From Clostridium sp. chh4-2 (GTDB lineage Bacteria > Bacillota > Clostridia > Lachnospirales > Lachnospiraceae): a stretch of 64,000 bases of DNA. The position numbers and the translations under genes are program-made. Numbering within the stretch: position 1 is the first letter of the stretch; each line of letters begins with the position of its first letter. The notes beneath the pieces were generated by a model that was not told where the DNA came from, did no database searches, and saw only the letters and a list, made by a program, of their open reading frames with translations. The stretch lies in the NCBI RefSeq assembly GCF_002899675.1, contig NZ_PKUU01000006.1, positions 1 through 64,000 of the forward strand, given 5' to 3'. This document shows, piece by piece, positions 32,782 through 41,854 of the stretch.

Positions 32782-34266
32782 TCACTGGCAATTCTCCGGA
32801 ACTTCCAGCCCAACCCGTATATACTGCTCCTTTGGGCTTTCATTTTCTCTCATCAAAGTTACCATCTGTCTGCAAAGCTGTTCTTCAATCTCCGGAGCAT
32901 TTAAAGGATTCTTCTGCTCCGGATCTTTCTTTCTGTCAAACAGAAGAGTTCCATATTTTGTATGGTCACTGTAGCGGTAATAACGTTTTTTATCATACCG
33001 TTCGTCCACAGGAATTTTCAATACCGGAACATGATCATTAAATTCAAAGCCAGTATAAAGCACGGAATCAGCTTGTTTCAATTCCTCTTTACACATGGGT
33101 TTTGTAATGTGACAAGGCATCAACGTATACTGAAACAACGGGGCATTGTCCTTATTCACGGCGCTTCTCATATAGGTGTATGTCCCGTCTGTTATATTAA
33201 TATGCATTCCGTGATATCCATATAATATGGCATTGTGAATCGGCTGGCTGTCCTTTATTACCGCACCGATATCCTGCCCAAGCATATGTTTCCCCTTTTG
33301 TAACCCAAACCATTCTAAGATTGTCACCGGAATATCCGGCGTCTGAGCCAGCATATCCCTGCGGGTTCCATCCATGCAACTGTAATCAGGGTGATGGATA
33401 AAGAAAGGAAGATTGGCCAATTCATCATAAACAGGCATATAATTTTTTCCGGTATACCCTTTTTCCCCAAGAAAATACCCGTGGTCGGTATTCACTATCA
33501 GCATAGTATCCTTCCACAGATCATACTTATCGAAAATATCCAATATCTTCCCCAGATATTCATCACACATAGTTATCAATGCCGCATAATTAACAATATA
33601 TGATTTTAATTTCTCTTCGTCTCCGTCACCAACCGGACAGTACTGGGGCCAATCTACGGTATCCGGCAGATCTGTGTATAGCTCTTTAAAACGTTCCGGC
33701 ACAAAAAAGGGCTCGTGAGGATCAAAATATTCCAACTGGAGATACCAGTTATCTTTATCCTGATTCTTTATCAGAAAATCACTGCCCTCCCGAAAACACC
33801 GCACATGATAATGATCCTCTTCCCAAACCATTGACGTTCGGTTTATCCGGTCATGTTCATAGTAAGTGCCGTTTAAATTGCCGGCATCCGGAATCCAGTG
33901 ATCGCCTTCCTGCCCTCTGATAAAGGAAAAAGAGGCGAACCGGTTTTGATAATTGGCTCCTCCGTCATCCCAATAATGGCAATGATCTGTAATCAAATGG
34001 CTGTAAACACCATTTTCCTTTAACAACTCCGGCATAGATTCATCAAATGGCTCGCAGGGGCTCCAGCCCCGGTGTAAAAAATTAAGGCGGCCTGTATGTA
34101 ATTCCCGTCTTGCCGGCATACACGGTAGGCTGCCGGCATAAAAACTGTCAAATACTACACTATGTTCTGCCAGCCTCTGAAAATTAGGGGTTTTAACCCA
34201 ATCATTTCCATAAGGGCTGAGATACCTTTTATTTAAGGAATCATACATAATCATAACTGCTCTCAT
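32782..34266 (-). CDS. Sulfatase, Cys-type (first of three)
   Basis: A 494-residue sulfatase of the alkaline phosphatase superfamily, no signal peptide, so cytoplasmic. The formylglycine motif is CMPARRELHTGR (about residue 52; C-x-P-x-R). Metal ligands include the N-terminal Asp of MYDSLN and NTDHGYFLGEKGYTGK (about 236). The Cys must be converted to formylglycine; no maturase (anSME) gene is in the window. The ATG at 34266 has AAAAAGGGGCTTTGAGT upstream. It is clearly paralogous to the sulfatase at 35425. Substrate unknown; the transporter downstream suggests an imported small anionic sulfate ester. Confidence 0.9.
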   Translation of the reverse strand: MRAVMIMYDSLNKRYLSPYGNDWVKTPNFQRLAEHSVVFDSFYAGSLPCMPARRELHTGRLNFLHRGWSPCEPFDESMPELLKENGVYSHLITDHCHYWDDGGANYQNRFASFSFIRGQEGDHWIPDAGNLNGTYYEHDRINRTSMVWEEDHYHVRCFREGSDFLIKNQDKDNWYLQLEYFDPHEPFFVPERFKELYTDLPDTVDWPQYCPVGDGDEEKLKSYIVNYAALITMCDEYLGKILDIFDKYDLWKDTMLIVNTDHGYFLGEKGYTGKNYMPVYDELANLPFFIHHPDYSCMDGTRRDMLAQTPDIPVTILEWFGLQKGKHMLGQDIGAVIKDSQPIHNAILYGYHGMHINITDGTYTYMRSAVNKDNAPLFQYTLMPCHITKPMCKEELKQADSVLYTGFEFNDHVPVLKIPVDERYDKKRYYRYSDHTKYGTLLFDRKKDPEQKNPLNAPEIEEQLCRQMVTLMRENESPKEQYIRVGLEVPENCQ

Positions 34267-34293
34267 ACTCAAAGCCCCTTTTTAATCACTTAT

Positions 34294-35331
34294 TTAAAAT
34301 GATTCTTCAATTAAAATATTCGATGGTATATAATGGTTCTTCTCCTCAGGAAGATTTCCGGTCAAAAGATAATTAAGAATCTCTCTTCCCGCATAATAAC
34401 CATGTCCATAAGAAGTTTCCTCAATGGCAAATGTAATTTTGCCCGCCTGTATGTACTCCTTCAAATACTCTTTGCTTCCAAAAGAAAACACTACCAAATC
34501 CTTTTCTCTTTTTTGTTCAAGCACTGCCTGATGTACAGCGCCCAAATGCCTTGTATGTGCATATAACGCCTCTGTTTTCGGATATGCCTGCAGTGTCTCG
34601 AGGGTTTGGGCATATACCTCCTCAGCCGTCTCCTGATACTCAATCATCTTATGAACACAGATATCCTTTCTGGCCTGTTTTAAATACTTAGTAAAACTGT
34701 CGCTTCTCTGTATTCTGGCAAAAATAATCTTTTTAATTGATAAAATTGCAACCTCATGTATATCAGGAATACATTTAAGCAGCATATTGGCTGCCATGCG
34801 CCCCTCTTTCACAAGATTCTGCCCTACAAAGCACAAGGGCTCAAAACCATCCAGGTTAGAGGTACAGGTAACAATCGGCATTCCGTTATTCTGCATATCT
34901 GCAAGCTGTGTTCTGATCCGCTGGTCATTCACCGGTTTTATAATCAGTCCGTCATACCCGGTTTCATCACTTGAAATCTGCTCCAGATACTCCAGTTCTT
35001 CCTCTGCCCCTCTGTCATATAGATAAAAATATTCAAACGCTACATTATAGTCTTTCCACTCTTTAAGCACCGCTTCCAGACCGTCTTTTACCTGTTCCGA
35101 AAACAAATTCTTACCAGGATTATTAATGATTACAGCTACCCGCAGATTTTTTTTCCTCATCATCATGGCCCGGGCCAGCAAATTCGGCTCATACCCTTCT
35201 CTTCGGCAAATCTCAAGAACCAATTCGGCTTTTTCCTTTTTCACCTTCCCGCGATTATGCAGTACACGGTCTACGGTTCCTACGGATACGCCTGAAATCT
35301 GTGCAATTTCCTTAATAGTTATATTAGACAA
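34294..35331 (-). CDS. LacI-family regulator of the sulfatase locus
   Basis: A 345-residue repressor-like protein. The HTH is ITIKEIAQISGVSVGTVDRVLHNRGKV (key part IKEIAQISGVSVGTVDRVL), followed by a periplasmic-binding-protein type 1 ligand domain (about 60-340; RVAVIINNPGKNLFSEQV). I prefer a TTG start at 35331 because GGGGGAATACAAG precedes it; the in-frame ATG at 35346 overlaps that site and has none of its own. It sits between two sulfatase genes in the same direction, so it probably regulates them and the TctABC genes. The ligand domain is of the sugar-binding kind. Confidence 0.85.
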   Translation of the reverse strand: MSNITIKEIAQISGVSVGTVDRVLHNRGKVKKEKAELVLEICRREGYEPNLLARAMMMRKKNLRVAVIINNPGKNLFSEQVKDGLEAVLKEWKDYNVAFEYFYLYDRGAEEELEYLEQISSDETGYDGLIIKPVNDQRIRTQLADMQNNGMPIVTCTSNLDGFEPLCFVGQNLVKEGRMAANMLLKCIPDIHEVAILSIKKIIFARIQRSDSFTKYLKQARKDICVHKMIEYQETAEEVYAQTLETLQAYPKTEALYAHTRHLGAVHQAVLEQKREKDLVVFSFGSKEYLKEYIQAGKITFAIEETSYGHGYYAGREILNYLLTGNLPEEKNHYIPSNILIEESF

Positions 35332-35424
35332 CTTGTATTCCCCCATATGGTTTAGTCAGATATTTCGACTGTTCGAACTACAATCCAATCTGATTGTAAC
35401 CCAAAAAGCAGAATCCGTCCATTG

Positions 35425-36894
35425 TCAATTAATCCAATCGAAACCCAGACGAATATATTGTTCCGGAGGAGCCTCATTTTCCTGCATCATTTTTACCATC
35501 TGTTTTTCCATCATATGCTCAATTTTTTCGTCTGCGATCGGATTCTGCTGCTTAGGGTCCGCTTCCAAGTCATACAATGCAGTCACAAGCGTATTTTTCA
35601 TGGATATATCCCCGGAGCCATCCTCAGCAGCATTGATTTTCATCACCGGCATTCCCTTCGTGAATCCAAATCCCTTATGCATAACCGCACTTTTCATCTC
35701 CTCCGGTGAAAACATGCACCGCATATGAGTCGGCATGAGCGTATAGTTGTAAAGAGGACGGTTTTCAGTGACAGGGCTTCTCATATAGACATAGCGGCCA
35801 TCTGTTATGTTCACCTGTGCGCCATGCATTCCAAACAGAGCATAGTCCCTGACTTTTTTATCATTCTCTATAACCGGTGCCAAATCACATCCATTCATAT
35901 CGGCAGCCGCTTCAAGTCCGAAGTACTTCAGTATAGTAACCGGAATATCAATATTCTGAACCAGAGAATCCCTTCGCTGCCCTGCTTTTTTGCTCCTTGG
36001 ATCACATATAAACATGGGAATATGCGCTGTTTCGTTATACCACGGATGCAGGCTTTTTGCCCACAGGTCATGTTCTCCCAGCAGAAAACCGTGGTCGGTA
36101 TTGACAATCACCAGAGTTTCCTTCCACATATCATTTTCATCCATAAAATCCAGAAACTTTCCTAAATACGCATCGCACATGGATAAAAGAGCCGCATATT
36201 CATAACGGCAGTGCTGTACTTCCTCCGGGGTTTCTGTCACAGGCCCATACTCAGGCCAGTCAAACTGCGGCCCGTCGTAGTTGTGAGGATACAGCTCCTT
36301 GTAGCGCTCGGCAGCGAAAAACGGTTCATGCGGGTCAAAACATTCCCAATGTAAAAACCAGTTGTCTTCCTTTTTATTTGTTTCCAAAAATTCAAGCCCC
36401 AGACGGAATACCTCTGCCAAAGGCTGCTTTTCTTCCGAATCAATATATTGCCGGTTCACCCAGTCCTGGCGCCATCCCCGGCCAAGGTGTTCGGGAACCT
36501 CAGGAGACTTAACCTGCCCCTTCCATTTATCCGCTTCCTGTCCCCTTACAATTTCCCAACTGTCATACCTTTGATGATAGGTCGCGCCGCCATCTTCCCA
36601 ATAGTGCTGGTGGTCGCTGATCATATGGGTGTAAATTCCATTTTTCCGCAGAATTTCCGGCAGCGAATCATCAAACGGTTCCAACGGCCCCCATCCCCGG
36701 TGTAAAAAGTTGTACCTACCGGTATGCAGTTCTCTGCGGGCCGGCATACAGGGCAGACTTCCGGCGTAACAGCGGTCGAAGGTAATTCCATGTTCCGCCA
36801 GTCTTGTAAAATTGGGGGTTTTTGTCCAGGCACACCCGTATGGCTCCAATAAATGCCGGTTTAATGTATCAAACATAAGCATAATTGCTTTCAA
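35425..36894 (-). CDS. Sulfatase, Cys-type (second of three)
   Basis: A 489-residue paralogue of the 494-residue sulfatase, sharing the opening (KAIMLMFDTLN versus RAVMIMYDSLN), CMPARRELHTGR with the formylglycine Cys (about residue 50), FLHRGWGPLEPFDDS and NTDHGFLLGEHDLWAKS (about 268). No signal peptide. The start codon is TTG with AAAGGAGTGGACGCAGA upstream. Retaining two paralogues suggests different positional or substrate specificities. It lies ~40 bases after the third sulfatase gene, so likely one transcript. Confidence 0.9.
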   Translation of the reverse strand: MKAIMLMFDTLNRHLLEPYGCAWTKTPNFTRLAEHGITFDRCYAGSLPCMPARRELHTGRYNFLHRGWGPLEPFDDSLPEILRKNGIYTHMISDHQHYWEDGGATYHQRYDSWEIVRGQEADKWKGQVKSPEVPEHLGRGWRQDWVNRQYIDSEEKQPLAEVFRLGLEFLETNKKEDNWFLHWECFDPHEPFFAAERYKELYPHNYDGPQFDWPEYGPVTETPEEVQHCRYEYAALLSMCDAYLGKFLDFMDENDMWKETLVIVNTDHGFLLGEHDLWAKSLHPWYNETAHIPMFICDPRSKKAGQRRDSLVQNIDIPVTILKYFGLEAAADMNGCDLAPVIENDKKVRDYALFGMHGAQVNITDGRYVYMRSPVTENRPLYNYTLMPTHMRCMFSPEEMKSAVMHKGFGFTKGMPVMKINAAEDGSGDISMKNTLVTALYDLEADPKQQNPIADEKIEHMMEKQMVKMMQENEAPPEQYIRLGFDWIN

Positions 36895-36932
36895 TCTGCG
36901 TCCACTCCTTTACTTCTAACACAACATTCGGA

Positions 36933-38351
36933 TTATTTCTCTTTTGGTCTTCGATATGCCGGAAGAACACGGCCGGCTTTTAATCTGCCGTCTGCATCCA
37001 GCATATCGTCCTCCGGCCGTGACCGGTATTCCTCAATCACCAATTCCCTCATATGTTTAAGAACATCCTTTTGCGTATTATCCTCTGCAAGATTTTCCCG
37101 CTCTTCCGGGTCAGCTTCCAAATCAAACAAATACTCACTCCCAAGCCAGCTGTTCCATATGTATTTATAACGGCGTCCGATAACGGCTGCTCCTCCGGTA
37201 GTGATCTGCCTGTTGCTCCTGTAATTTTCGCTGAATATGTAGTCTCTCAGCTCCGGATGCTTTATCAGTCTGCATAAACTTCTTCCATCCACATCTTCAG
37301 GGCACTCCGCACCACATATGTCTGTAAAGGTAGGATACAGATCCAGCAAACTTACAGGAATATCTTTTCTCGTTCCTTTTTCTTCGTCCAAAATGCCCTT
37401 CGCAAACTTTATGATAAAAGGGATTCTGGCCGATCCCTCAAAAAACGGCCCTTTTCGAAACATATTGTGGTCTCCCAGCATCTCTCCATGATCTGATACA
37501 AATGCTATCGTTGTATTTTGATACAGCCCCTGTTTTTTGAGATAATGAATCAAACGTCCAACCTGTCTGTCAATATGGGTAATGCTGGCATAATAAGCTT
37601 TCTTCGCCATACCCAAATATCTCCTGTTGATCCTGCCTTCAAACGGATCACTGCAATAGGTATCCTCATCAAACTGCGGAGCCCAGTTCCCCACTACCGG
37701 TTCCGGCAGCTCCTGCTGCGCATATAAATCTAATATATGCTTTGGAGGATCAAACGGGGGATGTGGGCGCTGAAAACTAACCTGCAGATAAAACGGTCTT
37801 ACCGGGTCCCGCAGTTTTAGCTGTTCGATCGCTGCCGTTACGGTCCACTCCGTAGGATGTAAACGGGAATCCGCATTCCACGGAATCACTTCCCACGCAT
37901 TCGGCGAATACTCCTTAGCCGTATCCTTTACGTCCGGAGCTTCTCTGTCCAGCCAGAGGTGGTAATCACTGGGCGTTCCCCGTTCATCATTCTTCACTTC
38001 ATATAACAGATTAACTTCAAAACCCAATTTACTTCTTAACGGTTTAAAATGATTTTTCCCCACGTTAATCGTCTGATAGCCATGCTGGTGCAAGGTATTC
38101 ATAATCGTCTGCTGAAACTCCCATGGCTGAGAAAAATCATTGCTGAAAAAACCTGTATCCGCCGCCTTCCTTCCGGTTATCATACATGCTCTCGCCGGTA
38201 TACAGGTAGGAGAGGGTGAATAAGCCCGTTCAAAATAGCAGCCTTCTGAGGCCAGTTCATCCAGATAAGGCGTCATAATATCCGTATTTCCCCCATAGCC
38301 AACACAATCTCCTCTAAATTGGTCAGCCATGATTAAAATTATATTCTGCAT
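36933..38351 (-). CDS. Sulfatase, Cys-type (third of three)
   Basis: A 472-residue sulfatase of a different subfamily. The formylglycine motif is CIPARACMITGR (about residue 50), with ligands in IILIMADQFRGD at the start and VSDHGEMLGDHNMF (about 283). GKNHFKP (about 99) is typical of arylsulfatase-like enzymes. No signal peptide. It begins three bases before the tctA stop (38355), so it follows the transporter genes closely; AAAGGATAAATT precedes the ATG. With two dissimilar paralogues downstream the locus could remove several sulfate groups from one compound. Confidence 0.9.
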   Translation of the reverse strand: MQNIILIMADQFRGDCVGYGGNTDIMTPYLDELASEGCYFERAYSPSPTCIPARACMITGRKAADTGFFSNDFSQPWEFQQTIMNTLHQHGYQTINVGKNHFKPLRSKLGFEVNLLYEVKNDERGTPSDYHLWLDREAPDVKDTAKEYSPNAWEVIPWNADSRLHPTEWTVTAAIEQLKLRDPVRPFYLQVSFQRPHPPFDPPKHILDLYAQQELPEPVVGNWAPQFDEDTYCSDPFEGRINRRYLGMAKKAYYASITHIDRQVGRLIHYLKKQGLYQNTTIAFVSDHGEMLGDHNMFRKGPFFEGSARIPFIIKFAKGILDEEKGTRKDIPVSLLDLYPTFTDICGAECPEDVDGRSLCRLIKHPELRDYIFSENYRSNRQITTGGAAVIGRRYKYIWNSWLGSEYLFDLEADPEERENLAEDNTQKDVLKHMRELVIEEYRSRPEDDMLDADGRLKAGRVLPAYRRPKEK

Positions 38352-38354
38352 AAT

Positions 38355-39860
38355 TTATCCTTTACTCTTTGTAAATTTTTCTTTTATTTTCTTTGTATCT
38401 GCTGTCAATGTAATTATAAAAACGACTGTCAAGAGAATGAAAAAGATACAAATTGGCCGTTTAAAAAAGATACTCAGGCTTTGGTCCGACATAACCAGTG
38501 AACGGCGGAAATTAAATTCCGACAAACTTCCCAGAATAAAGCCCAATACAATCGGTATTGCAGGGATTTTTACAATTGAGAATACATATCCCAGGAACCC
38601 AAAGGCCAGCAGGGTATATACCTGAATCATGCTGCCGCTTTCTGAATAAGCGCCTGCGATGCAGGTCAGTGTTAAGATGGGAATCAATACCTGAGACGGA
38701 ACCCGGACCACATTAACAAAAAAACGGCACATAACATACCCTATAAAAAGCATAATGATATTCAAAAACAAAAAGCCAATCATGATGCTGTACATCTGCG
38801 AACCGCTGTTTTTAAATAGCAATGGTCCCGGAACTAAGCCATGAATCGTAAAAGCTGCCATAAGCGTAGCCGCTGCAGGCGCACCCGGTATTCCCAACGT
38901 CAGCGTTGGTATCAGAGCTGATCCGGTAACTGCATTATTGGCCGCTTCCGGAGCCGCCACCCCTTCAATAAAACCTGTTCCAAATTTTTCGGGAGTTTTA
39001 CTGACTCTCTTCGCTTCATTATAGGAAAGAATACTTGCGATACCTGCTCCAACGCCCGGTATAATTCCTATAATACAGCCAATTACCGAGGACTTCATCA
39101 TCAGCGGAACGCACTGTCTGATCTCTTTCAGGCTCAGCTTATCATCATGTGAAAAAACGATCTTTTTGATATCTTCCTGATTTTCATCGAAAATATCTCT
39201 GGCCTTATCCAGAATAACACAGATGGCAAATATCCCCAGCAGTACGGCCGACATGCTTAACCCGGTGGAAAGTTTAATATTGCCAAAAATAAACCTGGTT
39301 TTTCCTGACATTGTATCTGATCCTACCGTAGAAAGAAGCATACCGAGAGCTCCTCCGATAAGCCCTTTCCAGAAGTTCTTACCCGAAACTGCCGCAATTA
39401 CCGAAAGTCCGAAAACTGAAATTGTAAATAACTCCGGCGGAGCAAACTTGATCGTCACAGAAGCAACTAACGGAGCGGCTATCAACAGCAGCAGCGCAGA
39501 TATAATTCCGCCGATAACAGAAGCCACAAGCGCCATCATCAGAGATTTCCATGCCTGATTCTTTTTAGTCAGCTCATACCCGTCCAAGACCGTGGCCGCC
39601 GCCGAATTAGTTCCCGGCGTACCAAGTAAAATTGCAGTTACCGAACCTCCATATGTAGCACCGCAGAAGATCCCAAGCAAAAGAAGAAGCGCTTCCATCG
39701 GCTGTAATATATAGGTAACCGGAAGAAAAAGAACGATTCCAATATTAGCCGCCAGTCCGGGAATTACACCAAATATAATTCCGACAACCATGCCCACAGC
39801 AGAAAATACGATTACATTTATATCTAAAAAATTCTGAAAACCTTCAATGAACATCTGCAC
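38355..39860 (-). CDS. tctA: TctA-family large membrane subunit of a tripartite transporter
   Basis: A 501-residue, ~12-span permease of the tripartite tricarboxylate transporter family. Family signatures are VVGIIFGVIPGLAANIGIVLFLP (core GVIPGLAANIG), LLLLGIFCGATYGGSVTAILLGTPG (core GATYGGSVTAILLGTPG) and IIGIIPGVGAGIASILSY. The GTG start has AAGGAGAAAAAACGG upstream; a later ATG is possible. These systems use ion gradients and a periplasmic-type binding protein, here a lipoprotein, to import carboxylates and related anions. It follows tctB by 18 bases. Confidence 0.93.
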   Translation of the reverse strand: MQMFIEGFQNFLDINVIVFSAVGMVVGIIFGVIPGLAANIGIVLFLPVTYILQPMEALLLLLGIFCGATYGGSVTAILLGTPGTNSAAATVLDGYELTKKNQAWKSLMMALVASVIGGIISALLLLIAAPLVASVTIKFAPPELFTISVFGLSVIAAVSGKNFWKGLIGGALGMLLSTVGSDTMSGKTRFIFGNIKLSTGLSMSAVLLGIFAICVILDKARDIFDENQEDIKKIVFSHDDKLSLKEIRQCVPLMMKSSVIGCIIGIIPGVGAGIASILSYNEAKRVSKTPEKFGTGFIEGVAAPEAANNAVTGSALIPTLTLGIPGAPAAATLMAAFTIHGLVPGPLLFKNSGSQMYSIMIGFLFLNIIMLFIGYVMCRFFVNVVRVPSQVLIPILTLTCIAGAYSESGSMIQVYTLLAFGFLGYVFSIVKIPAIPIVLGFILGSLSEFNFRRSLVMSDQSLSIFFKRPICIFFILLTVVFIITLTADTKKIKEKFTKSKG

Positions 39861-39878
39861 CCGTTTTTTCTCCTTCCT

Positions 39879-40322
39879 TTAAAAACGTACTCCAAGCCCC
39901 TTGGAAAAGGCCAAATAAATTATCACTGCTGCTAAAACAGCACATATATAGTGCCATTTGTTTCTGCTTTTGAAATATACTAACGACAATATAACAAAAA
40001 GGATGGATGCAGCCAAAAAACCAATCACCGGAATGGCTGCCACAAATAGGGCAACCATCCCATAATATCCCAACACTCTCGCTTCCTGCGGAAGATACAG
40101 TTCCTTATAAACTTCTTTATGAAACACCAGACTGCCTGCCACCAGGATAATACCAAAAACACCGATCAGAACAGTGAAAATCTGAGGAAACAGCCTGGCA
40201 TTAACTGTAATGTTGTCGGATGCAGGCGCTCCTATCTGCATTGGAATTAAAAACCAGATAACAACAGCTGCCGCTATACATAAAATACCTGCGCATAAAT
40301 TTGTTTTTATATTAATTCTCAT
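39879..40322 (-). CDS. tctB: TctB-family small membrane subunit
   Basis: A 147-residue membrane protein with four predicted spans (AGILCIAAAVVIWFLIP, FTVLIGVFGIILVAGSLVF, YGMVALFVAAIPVIGFLA, WHYICAVLAAVIIYLAF). This matches the small subunit of TctABC systems. The ATG at 40322 is preceded by GATCAGGGGGATTTC; the longer frame adds nine residues overlapping the tctC stop region. Gene order tctC-tctB-tctA is the usual one. Confidence 0.85.
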   Translation of the reverse strand: MRINIKTNLCAGILCIAAAVVIWFLIPMQIGAPASDNITVNARLFPQIFTVLIGVFGIILVAGSLVFHKEVYKELYLPQEARVLGYYGMVALFVAAIPVIGFLAASILFVILSLVYFKSRNKWHYICAVLAAVIIYLAFSKGLGVRF

Positions 40323-40348
40323 GAAATCCCCCTGATCCCGTGCACTCA

Positions 40349-41422
40349 TTAGTTACTGATCTTGTTGTATATCTCTTCTGCTGTTTTCTGAAGCGTATCA
40401 ATCTGCTGTTTCAACTCATCACCCTTTAACGGGATTAACTCTCCGCCGGCTGCCGTATATTCTTCCATAAATTTCTCGTTCTCGTATATATGTTCAATAG
40501 AGGTTCTCAGATACTCAACAATGCTGTCATCCGTTCCTGAACGGATTGCAAAAAACTGTGTGGTGTCATAAGGTGCGTTAATACCAAACTCTGACAGAGG
40601 AGGCGCCGTTACTCCATTCGAATAGCTGTATGGCTGATCCGAATATACAAACAGGGGTACAAGTGAACCATCTTCCACATATTGTTTTGCTGCTGCCATA
40701 GAGGAAAGCACAACATCAGTTGTTCCTGCAATAACATTAACAAGCCCTTCTGAACCGCTTGAGTGAGGAATCGTATCATACTTCAATCCCAGCTCTTCGT
40801 ATACTGCACACTGAAACAGGTAGTTGGCAACTCCTATGCCTCCGCTTCCGAATAAAAGCGTCTTGTCTTTATCAAAATTTTTTAAGTCTTCAAATGTCTT
40901 TATATTGGAATCGGCTGATGCAAATACTCCGCTGACCGCCTGGTTAAATCCAATAATCGGAGTAAAGTCATCCAGCTTATATTCCGTTTCGCTATAGAGC
41001 GGGGTTACGGTAAATAATGATGAAGGAAGAAATATAATCTTCTCCGTATTGGCATCCTCTGCTAAATAGGTAGTCGCTCCAACCGCACCGCCGGAGCCTT
41101 TTATATTCTCCACCACTACAGGCTTTCCAATCTCTTCTTCCAGGTAACGGGCTGCGATTCTGCCGATGACGTCCATATTGCCTCCTGCCGCTACCGGAAC
41201 GATCATTGTCAGTGAACTTTTCGGATAATCAACCATTGGCTTGTCCTGTGTTTCAGCTTCCGCTTTCGTTTCTTTTTCTGCTTCCTGTTTTGCCTCCGCC
41301 TGCGTCTGTTCCTTACTTTGGCTCTCCGGCTGTGTTTCCACCTGCTTGCCTGAACAGCCGCTTGCCATAAGCATAGCTGCACATACCATAGTACACATAA
41401 ATCTCATAGCCTGCTTTTTCAT
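40349..41422 (-). CDS. tctC: TctC-family substrate-binding lipoprotein
   Basis: A 357-residue extracellular binding protein of the Bug/TctC family. The signal peptide ends with LMASGCSG, a lipobox at about residues 20-23. An unusually long Gln/Glu/Lys/Ala-rich linker runs to about residue 63. The fold then shows SLTMIVPVAAGGNMDVIGRIAARY and a GSGGIGVANYLFQ segment. GGAGGTATGAGTTT precedes the ATG. TctC proteins bind dicarboxylates and other small anions. Here the neighbours suggest a sulfated or carboxylated compound processed by cytoplasmic sulfatases. Confidence 0.9.
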   Translation of the reverse strand: MKKQAMRFMCTMVCAAMLMASGCSGKQVETQPESQSKEQTQAEAKQEAEKETKAEAETQDKPMVDYPKSSLTMIVPVAAGGNMDVIGRIAARYLEEEIGKPVVVENIKGSGGAVGATTYLAEDANTEKIIFLPSSLFTVTPLYSETEYKLDDFTPIIGFNQAVSGVFASADSNIKTFEDLKNFDKDKTLLFGSGGIGVANYLFQCAVYEELGLKYDTIPHSSGSEGLVNVIAGTTDVVLSSMAAAKQYVEDGSLVPLFVYSDQPYSYSNGVTAPPLSEFGINAPYDTTQFFAIRSGTDDSIVEYLRTSIEHIYENEKFMEEYTAAGGELIPLKGDELKQQIDTLQKTAEEIYNKISN

Positions 41423-41854
41423 AAACTCATACCTCCATTTTTAATATTTTTAAAAGTGTGTGCGTTAACACTTTTTATTTATTATACATATTACACAAAT
41501 TTTTGTCAACTCATTTACTAATCTCTTTAATTTCATTCATATTTTTCCCAACTGGTATTAATACAAAAGTGAAAAAATTATTCAAATTATTTCAAATGAA
41601 GAATTGTTTTTTACATTTAAACCCTAATATACAAAAAAGGTATTGCGAAGAACCGCATGGCCTGTTTGAAACAGGTTCCAAATGCGTTTTCGCAATACCT
41701 TCTAAACTCTTTTTAACTACGTTTTCTTTTTTAACTATTCAATTTCTTCCTGCTGATCGGTGGCCTTTGTCCTTTTTTATCGTTCAAAATGCTCACAAAT
41801 CAAAAGATTGGACAATCATTTACACAGGTCGGCAAATCATTTGCCTAAAAAATA
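41423..41854. other. Intergenic region: tctC upstream, hairpin and duplicated gene end
   Basis: Near tctC, AAAGTGT (41452-41458) and ACACTTT (41467-41473) form an inverted repeat that could be a LacI-type operator. At 41637-41701 a hairpin (AAGGTATTGCG ... CGCAATACCTT) is followed by a tail to 41760. The stretch 41633-41760 matches 43550-43680, including bases that encode the C-terminus and stop of the surface protein there. So 41733-41760 is a relic of a related gene end. No gene in the remainder. Confidence 0.7.
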
